Source: an uncultured Spartobacteria bacterium | GTDB lineage: Bacteria; Verrucomicrobiota; Verrucomicrobiia; Chthoniobacterales; Chthoniobacteraceae | Length of the DNA stretch: 64,000 nt | Assembly (NCBI GenBank): GCA_903933715.1 | Contig: CAIZLD010000055.1 | Coordinates: 38,351 to 102,350 of the forward strand | Direction: 5' to 3' | Shown: piece after piece, positions 15,681 through 24,577 of the stretch | How the letters are laid out: every line of letters starts with the position of its first letter | Position numbering within the stretch: the first letter of the stretch is position 1 | The notes under the pieces: model-generated | Told to the model about the DNA's origin: nothing | What the model saw: only the letters and a program-made list of their open reading frames with translations | The model's database searches: none | Program-made: the position numbers and the translations under genes

Positions 15681-17402
15681 ATGGAAGAGTTGATCGAAAA
15701 CACGGCTGATATTCCCAACGCGCTGGCCGCAGGAATCTCCGTGCGTGACCTCCTCGTTCAGACGGATCGCCGCGCCACCCGCAAAGTCCTTCTGTCAGGC
15801 GTTTCACTGGACATACCTCGCGGGCATTTCGCCACTATTATCGGGCCGTCCGGTTGTGGAAAAAGCACGCTTATTCGAAGTCTTGGCGGTATCCAGCCCA
15901 TCAGCAAAGGAACCATCCATCTCGCGGGCTACCCAGTCGATTCATTGCGCCAGGAATACCCGTTGGCCATTGGTTATCTGGCCCAGTTCGGCGCATTCCA
16001 CCCCGAACTTACCGTTCGCGAGAACCTTGCCAATGCCGTTGCACTGCGCCTACCAAAAAGCGTCCCCTCGCATGTCAAATCTGAGTGGGTTGAGCACATC
16101 ACCCAGCTTGCGGGCATCCAGCACGTCCTCACTCAGCCTTACAATACGCTCTCCGGGGGGCAGATGCGCCGTGTCGCCCTTGCTGAGGAACTGATTGGCG
16201 ATCCCAGTTTCCTCCTCCTCGACGAACTCACCAGCGGCCTCGACGAATACTCCGACCAAGAGATGATGCTCTGGTTGCGGGATCTGGCGCATTCCTACGG
16301 AAAGACCATCCTGCTCGTCACTCATGCCACCTATCATCTGCACCTTGCGGACAGCGTCATTTTTCTGCACTCCGGTCGGCTCATCCAGCATGGCAGCCTT
16401 GAAGAAATACTCCACACTCATGGCGTTTCTTCAACCGCCGGACTCCTCGGACTTTATAGCGGCGAATCAGCGCCAAAAGCACCTTATCCCGAATATCTCG
16501 GACCGCCACCCTCGCAGCAAATGCCACTCAAAACAGCCAAGCCGCCAAGCGGTTGGCGGCAGTTTCCGTGTCTTGTTGTGCGCCAATTCCAGCTCTTCAA
16601 ACGAGACAGCGGCCAATGGTGGATGCACCTCGCGCTCGTCGTCACTTTCCCTGCCATAGTCGCCGTATTCGCCACACGCGGCCTGCCGCAAGTGCGCAGC
16701 CTCACCCTTTCCTTGGACACCAACATCCTGCAAACCATGCAGGAGCAGATGCTCTACTTGAAGGAATCCTTCAAAGCCGCATCCCTCATCTCGGGGCTAG
16801 CCATGTTCCAAGTCGTCCTGCTCACCCTCATGGGAGCCAACAACAGCGCGCGCGAGATCGCCAAAGAGCGTGACATCCTCAACAAAGAACTTCGCGCTGG
16901 GCTTTCTCCCACGGCCTACGTCGCGAGCAAATTTCTCCAAGTCCTATTTCTCTGTGCCCTTCAAGCAGGCTGGATGACATGGTTTGTAAAAACCCTATGC
17001 GGATTTCCCGGCTCGGCCCTCGCGCAATACGGTATCCTCTTTGCGACCACGCTAGCGATGAGCACCACATGTCTGGCGATCTCCGCAGGCACTCGCTCAC
17101 CCGAACGCGCCTCGCTATTATCGATCTACCTAGTCGGATTTCAAATGCCCCTCTCCGGCGCAGCCCTTGCTCTACCCGACTGGCTCAATGGCATCTGCCG
17201 ACCATTCATCGCCGCCTACTGGGGGTGGAGCGGATACCTGAAAACCTTCGACGCCACCCGCCACTACGACATCGTCAAGCAGTCCACGAAGACCTTCATC
17301 GCCTCCTACGACGTGAGCATTACGGTGCTCGGGCTCCATGTTCTCCTGAGCCTCGCCGCTGCCATTTATTTTTCGAGAAAAAAACAAATTAGTAATATCT
17401 AA
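15681..17402 (+). CDS. ABCG-type transporter, fused ATPase and permease
   Basis: 573 residues. The N-terminal ATPase has Walker A GPSGCGKST (55-63), signature LSGGQ (157-161), Walker B LLLDE (178-182) and H-loop H215. After a Pro-rich linker (about 250-285) comes an ABC-2 type permease with about six membrane segments. NBD first then TMD in one chain is the half-size ABCG layout, so it should dimerise in the inner membrane and export lipid or another amphiphile. It is the last gene of the operon with the secreted helical protein at 13677. The substrate cannot be read from sequence. Confidence 0.9.
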   Translation: MEELIENTADIPNALAAGISVRDLLVQTDRRATRKVLLSGVSLDIPRGHFATIIGPSGCGKSTLIRSLGGIQPISKGTIHLAGYPVDSLRQEYPLAIGYLAQFGAFHPELTVRENLANAVALRLPKSVPSHVKSEWVEHITQLAGIQHVLTQPYNTLSGGQMRRVALAEELIGDPSFLLLDELTSGLDEYSDQEMMLWLRDLAHSYGKTILLVTHATYHLHLADSVIFLHSGRLIQHGSLEEILHTHGVSSTAGLLGLYSGESAPKAPYPEYLGPPPSQQMPLKTAKPPSGWRQFPCLVVRQFQLFKRDSGQWWMHLALVVTFPAIVAVFATRGLPQVRSLTLSLDTNILQTMQEQMLYLKESFKAASLISGLAMFQVVLLTLMGANNSAREIAKERDILNKELRAGLSPTAYVASKFLQVLFLCALQAGWMTWFVKTLCGFPGSALAQYGILFATTLAMSTTCLAISAGTRSPERASLLSIYLVGFQMPLSGAALALPDWLNGICRPFIAAYWGWSGYLKTFDATRHYDIVKQSTKTFIASYDVSITVLGLHVLLSLAAAIYFSRKKQISNI

Positions 17403-17484
17403 TAGTTTCGTAAATTATGACGCCTCAGGGTTTACCTGATGTTCTGATGTAATCTCCTGATAATGGGCGACTTATTAGATAATA

Positions 17485-17772
17485 TCAGGGATATGTCACG
17501 AAATCGTAACGCTGTTCCAACCAGTTTTTTCTTGAATTCAAACGAAATAAATTTAGAAAAGCACCCGTCAACGGCTTCCGGAGCCAGACAAATCCAGGAA
17601 TAACGGAAAATATGAACTCACTAACTTTTTTAAGAAAATCAGGGACGATGAAGTCGTGGTAAAACGCGTGACCAGTCGCCGGATCGTCTGATTTCACGCC
17701 CACGGAAAACACATTGTTCACGCAGCCTAAAAATTCGCTCACCTTTTCGGCTGAAACATTTTTAATCACCAC
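17485..17772 (-). CDS. Hypothetical small protein
   Basis: 95 residues beginning at GTG 17772, hydrophobic-aromatic in the middle (FLKKVSEFIFSVIPGFVWL) with a basic C-terminus. No domain recognised. The composition is believable but there is no clear ribosome site and it may be a remnant. It points away from the small-peptide gene at 17802. Confidence 0.35.
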   Translation of the reverse strand: MVIKNVSAEKVSEFLGCVNNVFSVGVKSDDPATGHAFYHDFIVPDFLKKVSEFIFSVIPGFVWLRKPLTGAFLNLFRLNSRKNWLEQRYDFVTYP

Positions 17773-17801
17773 TTTTTCTCAAACCCATAAAAATTCAAAA
17801 A

Positions 17802-17945
17802 ATGAAAAAAATCTTACTACTCATGCTGATACTGGCAGCGATCACTCTGGCTGGCACCCGCGCAGCTCGCGCGGATGGTTGCTGCTGCCCTCCAGATCAA
17901 AATCACACTGCGGATTGGTGGGATACGAAAGGGACCTGCGAATAA
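17802..17945 (+). CDS. Short secreted Cys-rich peptide
   Basis: 47 residues: a textbook signal peptide (MKKILLLMLILAAITLAG, cleavage likely after TRAARA) leaving about 22 residues, DGCCCPPDQNHTADWWDTKG and CE. The triple cysteine followed by two prolines recalls QCCPEP and VCC in the secreted protein at 19358. It begins just before the YD-repeat gene on the same strand and probably shares its transcript. Too short for homology by eye. Possible roles are a bacteriocin-like peptide, a lipoprotein-type anchor or a structural peptide; none is shown. Confidence 0.6.
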   Translation: MKKILLLMLILAAITLAGTRAARADGCCCPPDQNHTADWWDTKGTCE

Positions 17946-17966
17946 ACTTGTTCCGATTTTAGCAGC

Positions 17967-19361
17967 GTGAAATTCCCCGCTTCTAGCTTTGCGGCTATGG
18001 GAGTCGCTCTAGTTCTGTCCACCGCATCTACTATTGGATGCGGAATTGAATGGAGTGTCCCTTCCAACCATTTCGATGGCGTTAACGAAATGGGGGAACT
18101 CTCCTATTGGCGTGAAATCGGGAAACTTGATCTAGGAAACGACTTAAAAATTCCTCTTATTCTTGGTTTTAAGCCGAACCGAGGGGGAGCTTCGTGCCTT
18201 AGCCGGGGTTGGCTGCTCCCAATTCTGGATTCCAATGTCGTTCAGGTAGACGAATGTCGGTTCCTGCTCACGCAGCCTGACGGAATCACTCGGCGATTCA
18301 AACGCAAGATGCCCACCGATTCCTCTTTGGACGGGGAAGGCAATTGGAAAGGGGAGATCAGGGGAAACACGATTACGTTGTGGGCTGCATGCGGATGGAA
18401 ACTAATCTTTTCCAAAGGAAGAATTGCGTCGATCACCACGCCCAAAAATCGGACTTTCAATATAGTACAGTCCAATGGGCAAGTGAGCGAGCTTCAAGAG
18501 CAGGGGCGGCCTGTGCTAAGGGTCGAGCGCGATCAGAACGGGGCGGTGAATGGTTTAAGTTTTGGGCTGAATCGCGTGAAGATCGAAATGGGGGAGATGC
18601 CGAGAGTGGAAGTGATTCAGGGAGCGAATGTGATTGGCGGGGTTGAGAAGACGGTTCACTCAATCACCCTTCCGGACAAAAAGCAGGCGATCTATGAATT
18701 CGGCGTGGATGAGAAGAAGCAGCCGACACTGAAAATTTCGGGCGATACCTTTCGCACATTCACTTGGGCTCCGGTAACAGGCAAGCTGTTAAAAGATGGG
18801 GAGTGGACCTATGACATCAAGCCCGGCAGAGCATGGGCAAATGCAAAGATTGCGAGAACGAATTCCAATGGCCGAAGTGAATCATGGCATTATGATACGG
18901 CGTGCAGCGTAGAAGTTGAGGAGCGACTTAATGGAGATAAAATAGTAAAAACATATTTCTCCAGCGGATTGCTCGCAGGACGCATTCGCTCGACGACATT
19001 TCAGAACAACGAGCAAGAGCCAAAAATTTGGCAAAATGTTTATGATGAAAAAGGTTTATTGGTGCGTGAAGAAAGAGAAGATGGACAAATTCTTCAATAC
19101 ACTTATGATTCATCAAGGAGATTATTGACAGCTCGAGATATAAATTCCAATAAAAACGTTTTAGAACGTAAATATGATAGCGGTGGGCGTGAGATCTATT
19201 ATCGTAACGGAAATATTGAATATATTCATTATTACAAGGACAGCCAAGTCATTAAAGATTCACCCAAGCTGGCTAAACTATTTTCTGCTAACTCTCTATC
19301 AGAATTAATAGAGGTCATAACCCCGGGGGTTGAAACACAATATATTGATATAAAAAAATGA
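17967..19361 (+). CDS. Secreted RHS/YD-repeat-like protein
   Basis: 464 residues with a signal-like start (about 1-25, ending at a Cys: STIGCG, perhaps a lipoprotein). The body is beta-rich with strand pairs such as TQPDGITRRFKRKM and WKLIFSKGRIASITTPKNRTF, and the end has YD-repeat-type units QYTYDSSRRLLTARDINSN and RKYDSGGREIYYRNG. This is the style of RHS/teneurin shells, but it is far shorter than a toxin-carrying RHS and has no C-terminal toxin module. The stop overlaps the next start (ATGA). Likely exported to the surface with the Cys-rich neighbours. Confidence 0.72.
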   Translation: MKFPASSFAAMGVALVLSTASTIGCGIEWSVPSNHFDGVNEMGELSYWREIGKLDLGNDLKIPLILGFKPNRGGASCLSRGWLLPILDSNVVQVDECRFLLTQPDGITRRFKRKMPTDSSLDGEGNWKGEIRGNTITLWAACGWKLIFSKGRIASITTPKNRTFNIVQSNGQVSELQEQGRPVLRVERDQNGAVNGLSFGLNRVKIEMGEMPRVEVIQGANVIGGVEKTVHSITLPDKKQAIYEFGVDEKKQPTLKISGDTFRTFTWAPVTGKLLKDGEWTYDIKPGRAWANAKIARTNSNGRSESWHYDTACSVEVEERLNGDKIVKTYFSSGLLAGRIRSTTFQNNEQEPKIWQNVYDEKGLLVREEREDGQILQYTYDSSRRLLTARDINSNKNVLERKYDSGGREIYYRNGNIEYIHYYKDSQVIKDSPKLAKLFSANSLSELIEVITPGVETQYIDIKK

Positions 19362-20116
19362 AACCAATAACATTATTCGCAATATTAGCAATCGGCTTAA
19401 CAACACGCTGTTTTTCGGAAGAAGAAAAACAGTGTTGTCCCGAACCAACAGGAACCAAGGTATGCTGCGAAGGCGATGTTATTGATCCTGCTCACAAGAC
19501 GTCAGCGACAATTAGCCTCGATCTGAGCAGCGGCGTTCAAACAGCCAAAGACGCAGCCAACAAATGCAAATTCCAAGGGACTGGTTTGGCATGGGAAGGC
19601 GGCACAAGCCTACAGTTTTCTGTTACTGATAGCACTTATCAAGATTGTTGCACTACGAATGGAAGCAAAAAAAAGACAAATATCAGTGAAGATGCAATTA
19701 GCGTCGATGTCGATTTTGGTAAAGGATGTGCAACTTGGAATATTACTTCGGGCTCGGTTCCTTCTTGGCTTGGCCAAGCTTATGTGCAACTTTCCGTCGG
19801 ATTTAAGATCGGTATTCATGGCCTCACACTTAAAACAACATGCGCTTCAAGCGAATTTTGTGGTTCTCCTGTTAATGGTAATGCGACACTTGGTGGAGAA
19901 GTCGGCGGAGCTTTTGCTGGTGGCTACATAAAGGTCTCCGCTGGCGTTGAGGGATCAGGCACAATTGGTATGAAAATCTGTCTTAGCAGTGCAAATTCTG
20001 CATCAGTTTATCCCAAAGATATAGGTGCAACTCTTGACGGTGTAAAAGCGTATACTCGTGTGCAATGCGGTGGTATAAGCATTGATCCTTATTATGTCGA
20101 TCTTATGGGTTCGTAA
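19358..20116 (+). CDS. Secreted Cys-rich protein
   Basis: 252 residues with a signal peptide (MKPITLFAILAIGLTTRCFS) and a Cys-rich head (KQCCPEPTGTKVCCEGDVID). The rest is Gly/Ser/Thr-rich with strand-like alternation and further Cys pairs (YQDCCTTNG, CASSEFCGSP). Translationally coupled to the YD-repeat protein. I do not recognise a family. The paired CC motifs shared with the 47-residue peptide suggest disulfide-built extracellular proteins acting together. Confidence 0.65.
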   Translation: MKPITLFAILAIGLTTRCFSEEEKQCCPEPTGTKVCCEGDVIDPAHKTSATISLDLSSGVQTAKDAANKCKFQGTGLAWEGGTSLQFSVTDSTYQDCCTTNGSKKKTNISEDAISVDVDFGKGCATWNITSGSVPSWLGQAYVQLSVGFKIGIHGLTLKTTCASSEFCGSPVNGNATLGGEVGGAFAGGYIKVSAGVEGSGTIGMKICLSSANSASVYPKDIGATLDGVKAYTRVQCGGISIDPYYVDLMGS

Positions 20117-20149
20117 TAGTATTTCGAAGTTGACGTCATCCTCCATAGT

Positions 20150-20782
20150 ATGAGAGTTTATTGGAATATTTCCTGTTTAGTATTAGCGTGGTGTATAGTT
20201 GTTCAATCTACCATCGCAAGTGAAATTAAAATTCAAATTGCGCCTAATACGCAAGGTGTCAATTATCCAAAAGAAGGAGGAGCAATTTCCTTTCAAAGGG
20301 AAGGAATAATTCTTACAGACGACGTTCATTTTAAGGATGGCGAACAAATTTTTTCAAGACTAGGAGCAGCCGGTGGATTTGCTAGCCCAATAGACGCAGT
20401 GGTCGCTGTAAATTGGCTGTTTAAAGAAGGGCGCTCTGCCGAGGTGAAAAAGCTCCTCGGGCCATTCATGGCTAATCCTGACGTTCAGCTTATCTTCAAG
20501 GAGGAGACTCTAGAAGAAAGGCGTAAATTCCTTTCAACCATTGAGGATGTTGCTGGGGTTGTGGCTCTTGAAGATAAAACAGGGGCTGGAATGTGGGTGT
20601 TTTACAAAGTTAAAACGCCAATCATCAAAGTTCTATACATCGATTATCTTGTAAAGATTGGGCCTTTATACATGCCAGGATACTCTGACCTTTCCATAGA
20701 TTCTGATATCCATAACTTACTTCGTGCATTGATGTTTGATACAATAAAAGGAGGCAATTCGGTTTCAATACGCGCAGATTAG
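20150..20782 (+). CDS. Secreted hypothetical protein
   Basis: 210 residues with a signal peptide (about 1-24, ending STIAS). The mature part is mixed alpha/beta (AVVAVNWLFKEGRSAEVKKLLGPF, EETLEERRKFLSTIEDVAGVV), no catalytic motif. AT-rich compared with flanking genes, like the rest of this row. Spacing of 33 bases from the previous gene suggests one operon. Function unknown. Confidence 0.6.
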   Translation: MRVYWNISCLVLAWCIVVQSTIASEIKIQIAPNTQGVNYPKEGGAISFQREGIILTDDVHFKDGEQIFSRLGAAGGFASPIDAVVAVNWLFKEGRSAEVKKLLGPFMANPDVQLIFKEETLEERRKFLSTIEDVAGVVALEDKTGAGMWVFYKVKTPIIKVLYIDYLVKIGPLYMPGYSDLSIDSDIHNLLRALMFDTIKGGNSVSIRAD

Positions 20783-20833
20783 TTTGTAAATTTTTTATTA
20801 AAATCTGGATCATACTAGTCTATATAAGATTGC

Positions 20834-21337
20834 ATGGAGCGAAGGCCATTAATATCTCTAGCATCGTTTGTGGGAGTTCTGGTAGGAATTTCTTTGGTTT
20901 TTTCCATTGGAGAAGATTACAGCTTTGCAAGAAAAGCAACACAGTGGAAGTCGATGAGAGCAAAGGTTATTTCATTTGATGATCGGATTGTTTCAGTTGC
21001 ATCAGAATCTCAATTAGTCCCAATACCCACTTACGCTTATTTTATTAATGGCGCAAGATATCTTGGAAATGGCTTGGCGACGCGTTATCTTTCACTAAAT
21101 GAATATCATCAACTTCTTTCTTTTCGTGCCAATACAGAGATAGAGATATTTGTAAATCAGCAAAAAAATTCACAATCGGTCATTTTTAGAGCTTCACCAG
21201 CACGTCTCCTAATGCTGTTGATTTTTAGCTGGATTATTTTCATTGTTAGTTTTGCTATTTTTATCCATACAATCCGCCAATTTATAATTACTGTGAATTC
21301 AAGAGGTGTGGATGAGCACGTTTTTCAAGTGCGGTAA
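20834..21337 (+). CDS. DUF3592-like membrane protein
   Basis: 167 residues: membrane segment at 6-25, an extracytoplasmic domain of about 95 residues with KATQWKSMRAKVISFDDRI and IPTYAYFINGARYLGNGL, then a second membrane segment at about 122-147. This two-helix arrangement with a beta-rich loop matches DUF3592, a family of unknown role common in the PVC group. Part of the AT-rich row of exported proteins. Confidence 0.65.
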   Translation: MERRPLISLASFVGVLVGISLVFSIGEDYSFARKATQWKSMRAKVISFDDRIVSVASESQLVPIPTYAYFINGARYLGNGLATRYLSLNEYHQLLSFRANTEIEIFVNQQKNSQSVIFRASPARLLMLLIFSWIIFIVSFAIFIHTIRQFIITVNSRGVDEHVFQVR

Positions 21338-21441
21338 AATAAGGTCTATAGTTATAATTGATAATGAATTTCAATGCTTACCTGATATACTAAATGATCA
21401 AAACCGGAATTCTCAATATGGGTATCCATAATTTTCGTAAC

Positions 21442-22095
21442 ATGAATATAAAACCATTTCTTTTTCTGTTATTTTTTTCCGTAAATGGAAATGCTCAAGT
21501 CACTTGGAAGAAAAGCGAGCTAGACATAGGCTTGATAAGTGAACTTGGCGATATACCAATTAGATATGAGTTTACCAATACTGGCAATGTGCCTGTTAGA
21601 ATTAAATCGTTGCACCCTGAGTGTGGGTGTACATCGGTAGTTTTGGAGAAGAGAGAGTTTGCCCCCGGAGAATCAGGAGTTATCGATTTAGTCTTTGTGC
21701 CTGGCAATAAATCCGGGTTTATTGAGAAAAAAGTTGTGGTAGAGACTACCTCAGATGCAGATCGCACCAGTAATTTAGTATTCCGAGTTCGGCTTCCTGA
21801 GCGCATTGCGCTTCGGGGAGACAAATTTATGTGGAAAGCAGGGGGAGGAGAGGAACATCAAATTGGATATGTCTCTAGCGTGAATAGCAAAGACCCCATT
21901 TCGAAGATATATCTTACAAGTAGTGATGCGACACTTTTTGGTGCAAAAGTAATCAATTTTATCAAGGATAAAGAATGGCAAATTGAGATATGGCCTTTCG
22001 ACGCGTCAAACGCGATTAAAGCCACCATTGGCATCGACGTTACTTTTGCATCAGGTGCCAAAGAGCGGAAAGAGCTAAATATTGCCGTGGAATGA
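21442..22095 (+). CDS. DUF1573 domain protein, secreted
   Basis: Start set at ATG 21442, where a signal peptide begins (MNIKPFLFLLFFSVNGNAQ); the ORF opens 16 codons earlier. The Ig-like DUF1573 domain shows IRYEFTNTGNVPVRIKSL, HPECGCTSVVLEKREFAPG and GVIDLVFVPGNKSGF. The CGC motif is diagnostic. Exported, role in the family unknown. It ends immediately before the truncated ligase copy. Confidence 0.82.
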   Translation: MNIKPFLFLLFFSVNGNAQVTWKKSELDIGLISELGDIPIRYEFTNTGNVPVRIKSLHPECGCTSVVLEKREFAPGESGVIDLVFVPGNKSGFIEKKVVVETTSDADRTSNLVFRVRLPERIALRGDKFMWKAGGGEEHQIGYVSSVNSKDPISKIYLTSSDATLFGAKVINFIKDKEWQIEIWPFDASNAIKATIGIDVTFASGAKERKELNIAVE

Positions 22096-22119
22096 GGCGA
22101 AACCGCAACAGTTGCCTGC

Positions 22120-22524
22120 TTGAGAGATTTTTCACAAACTCTTACCGCTTTGGGCGTTTGCCTCACGCACACGATGTCACGCAGCAGTTTTGTGGCTGCG
22201 TTCGTGGGGCTTGGTGCCGTTTTGTGGCGGATATCTCGTTCTTGGCCACGCCTCCATGTCCGAGCGGTTGTAATTGCGGTAACGATTATGTTCGGCGCCG
22301 CAGTGGGGCTTCAGACTTCAACGCGTTTTGCTCAGAGTTATCAAGATCGTTCGATTTCCAATCGCATGGAAATCTGGAAATGTGTCCCTCAAATGATCGT
22401 GGATGCACCAGAGGGTTGGGGATTGGGACAAGCTGGCAATGCGTTTTCCAATCGGTATCAACTGACTGAAAACGGCAAGCGTTATCGAACTATCAGTCGT
22501 CAAAACGATCGATATGTATTCTAG
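22120..22524 (+). pseudogene. Truncated duplicate of the O-antigen ligase-like gene
   Basis: The frame encodes a stretch nearly the same as the gene at 24578: TALGVCLTHTMSRSSFVAAF here against TALGVCLMHTMSRGGFVAAF there, then FAQSYQDRSISNRMEIWK against FAQSYQDRSITNRIEIWK. Similarity covers about 22140-22495 only; both ends are missing and it runs into the next gene's start. Silent-site divergence is substantial, so the duplication is old or came from a relative. Not expected to function. Confidence 0.75.
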
Positions 22525-24520
22525 AATTCTCAGAGCCAGTCTGTTTGCATTCGTGGTCTTGCTTACAGGAGAGGTGAATGCGGCACCCCCCTTTTTCGAG
22601 ATCAGAAATATTCGAGTCCTGTCTGCCCCGCTGCCGGCATCGAAGGTTTGGACAGAGATTCCAGACGCCAGATTTCGCGGTAGAATGAGAAAGGTGCTGA
22701 TTAATGTTCCTTCCAAGGGTCTTTATGAGTCGGTTCCTGATCCAAAGAAGCCCGGCAAAACTATGCGGCAATTTGCACCGTGCCTTTGGATGGAAGTTCG
22801 AGCGAGAGAAAAAACAAGCACTACGGGCGGTGTCTTCGCGAAGATCTATATTTACGATGAAGCAAAACACCTCGTTGCAACATTACCCGTCCCCTCCAAT
22901 TGCTTGGGGGGGCTTCCGCCATTCCTAGAATCTGATAACGCGACCGACTTGCTCGTTCCCATCCCGAAGAACCTTCTCGGAAAACGGTGGAACGCGCTCG
23001 TGGTCATCGGCGATCAATATGAGGCTGCTGCAAAAACGCTGACAGGAAACCTTTCCGAGTATAAATATCCAGAGCGTGAACTGGTCGCCCGCCAGGGTCG
23101 AGAGATGGTTGCAAGGCATAAAGTGGAAGACCCGGTGGTGACCTTGGCCGTAAAAACGCTTTGTCCCAAGCAGCCCGTTTTGACATTTCTAATGCGTCCG
23201 CCGAAAGGAATCTCGGACTACAGCGAGGTGGAAGGGGTTCTGTGCGCTGCCGTCTTGGCGAACAGCCCAGAGGAGATTAAGCAGATGCTTCTAGCGCAGG
23301 AAACAGAGAAGTTTGGGGACAAATTTGCCTTTGCCGATGAGCACAAGCTCGCAATTATTGCATGGGGTTCACGGAGGCTTTGGACAGGCAAAAACTACAG
23401 CGATCAAACGAAGGAAGAGATTCAGCTCGCAGATCGAGATTTTAACGATGTGGCTGATGCTTGGGAAAACGGGATAAAGCAGTTGGGAACGACGTATGGC
23501 ATTCCGATGCACGATTTTCTTCTCTGGGGTATTTCGGGGGCCAGTCATTGGGCTGGTCGCATTGCACTTCGGAAGCCGGACTACTTTTTGGCTGTTCATG
23601 TTCACATCTCCCAACATTTTGATGCGCCACGAACTGAAGCAAACCGAATTCTATGGCTCCTAACCGCAGGCGAAATAGATATTGGTTACCAAAACACGAT
23701 TCGATTTTTCCAAGATGCAAAGAAGCTTAATTACCCGATCATCCACAAAGGAATCGACGGTATGGGTCATGGGCGAAGCCCCATCACGGATACTCTAGGA
23801 ACACATTTTTACGAGTATGCGCTATCTCTTCGTGCTGCTCGTGACGCATTCGACCAAGCGCAGAAAGATCCGCTACAGGCCAAATCGAATCTCAAGGGGC
23901 CATGGGTGGAAAGCTTTAGAAATCCTCCATTCTATGGTGATGTTGTCAACCAAGAGAGTTGTCCTGCGGATCAGGCAGACAAGATTCCCGAAGCTTTTCG
24001 GACGGCGCTCCCGACGAAGGAGATTGCCACCGCATGGAGCTATAAGCTGAAGCCAGCTTCAGAATCCGCCGCTGAAATGAGGCCAGCCAATGCGGGAGAA
24101 AATTTGGCGCTCAACAAACCATTTGTCTGCTCGAATCCTCATCCTACGGTTCCCAAAAGCGGTGGGTTAACCGATGGTGAGTGGGATAATAAAACGAACC
24201 AGACTTTCATAACCGGCGATAGCCCGCAGTTTCCGAAGACCGCGACTATTGACTTAGTAACGGAATCAAATGTCAGCATGGTCTTTTTGGGAGTGCCTGT
24301 ATATTCAGCAACAAAAACGATCATTGTTTCGGTAAGCGCCGACGGTAAAAATTTTGCCGATGTCGGGTCATACGTGTTCGCCTACGGTAACGAGGAGCAG
24401 CACTTGTTTACTTTCCCGGCCCGGCCAACGCGATATGTCCGTTTGACCTACCCGGATCACTATGGCCAGAGGTTTTATGTCTGTACAAGCGAAGTGGAGG
24501 TTTACGCTCCAGAAAAATAG
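22514..24520 (+). CDS. Large secreted hydrolase with C-terminal discoidin (F5/8C) domain
   Basis: 668 residues. Signal peptide (1-23), N-terminal beta-domain (25-200), an alpha/beta-hydrolase-like core with candidate nucleophile S341 in WGISGASHW and H419 in GMGHGRSP, then a galactose-binding F5/8C-type domain (about 524-668) with NLALNKPFVCSN, GGLTDGEWDN, VSADGKNFADVG and RYVRLTYPD. It likely acts outside the cell on a carbohydrate-linked substrate; esterase or peptidase cannot be separated. It stands between the truncated and the intact ligase copies, as if inserted there. Confidence 0.8.
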   Translation: MYSRILRASLFAFVVLLTGEVNAAPPFFEIRNIRVLSAPLPASKVWTEIPDARFRGRMRKVLINVPSKGLYESVPDPKKPGKTMRQFAPCLWMEVRAREKTSTTGGVFAKIYIYDEAKHLVATLPVPSNCLGGLPPFLESDNATDLLVPIPKNLLGKRWNALVVIGDQYEAAAKTLTGNLSEYKYPERELVARQGREMVARHKVEDPVVTLAVKTLCPKQPVLTFLMRPPKGISDYSEVEGVLCAAVLANSPEEIKQMLLAQETEKFGDKFAFADEHKLAIIAWGSRRLWTGKNYSDQTKEEIQLADRDFNDVADAWENGIKQLGTTYGIPMHDFLLWGISGASHWAGRIALRKPDYFLAVHVHISQHFDAPRTEANRILWLLTAGEIDIGYQNTIRFFQDAKKLNYPIIHKGIDGMGHGRSPITDTLGTHFYEYALSLRAARDAFDQAQKDPLQAKSNLKGPWVESFRNPPFYGDVVNQESCPADQADKIPEAFRTALPTKEIATAWSYKLKPASESAAEMRPANAGENLALNKPFVCSNPHPTVPKSGGLTDGEWDNKTNQTFITGDSPQFPKTATIDLVTESNVSMVFLGVPVYSATKTIIVSVSADGKNFADVGSYVFAYGNEEQHLFTFPARPTRYVRLTYPDHYGQRFYVCTSEVEVYAPEK

Positions 24521-24577
24521 TTGAAATTATCAAAGAAATGTTTGAACAGAAACACTTAAGCAACAAATAATACCCGC

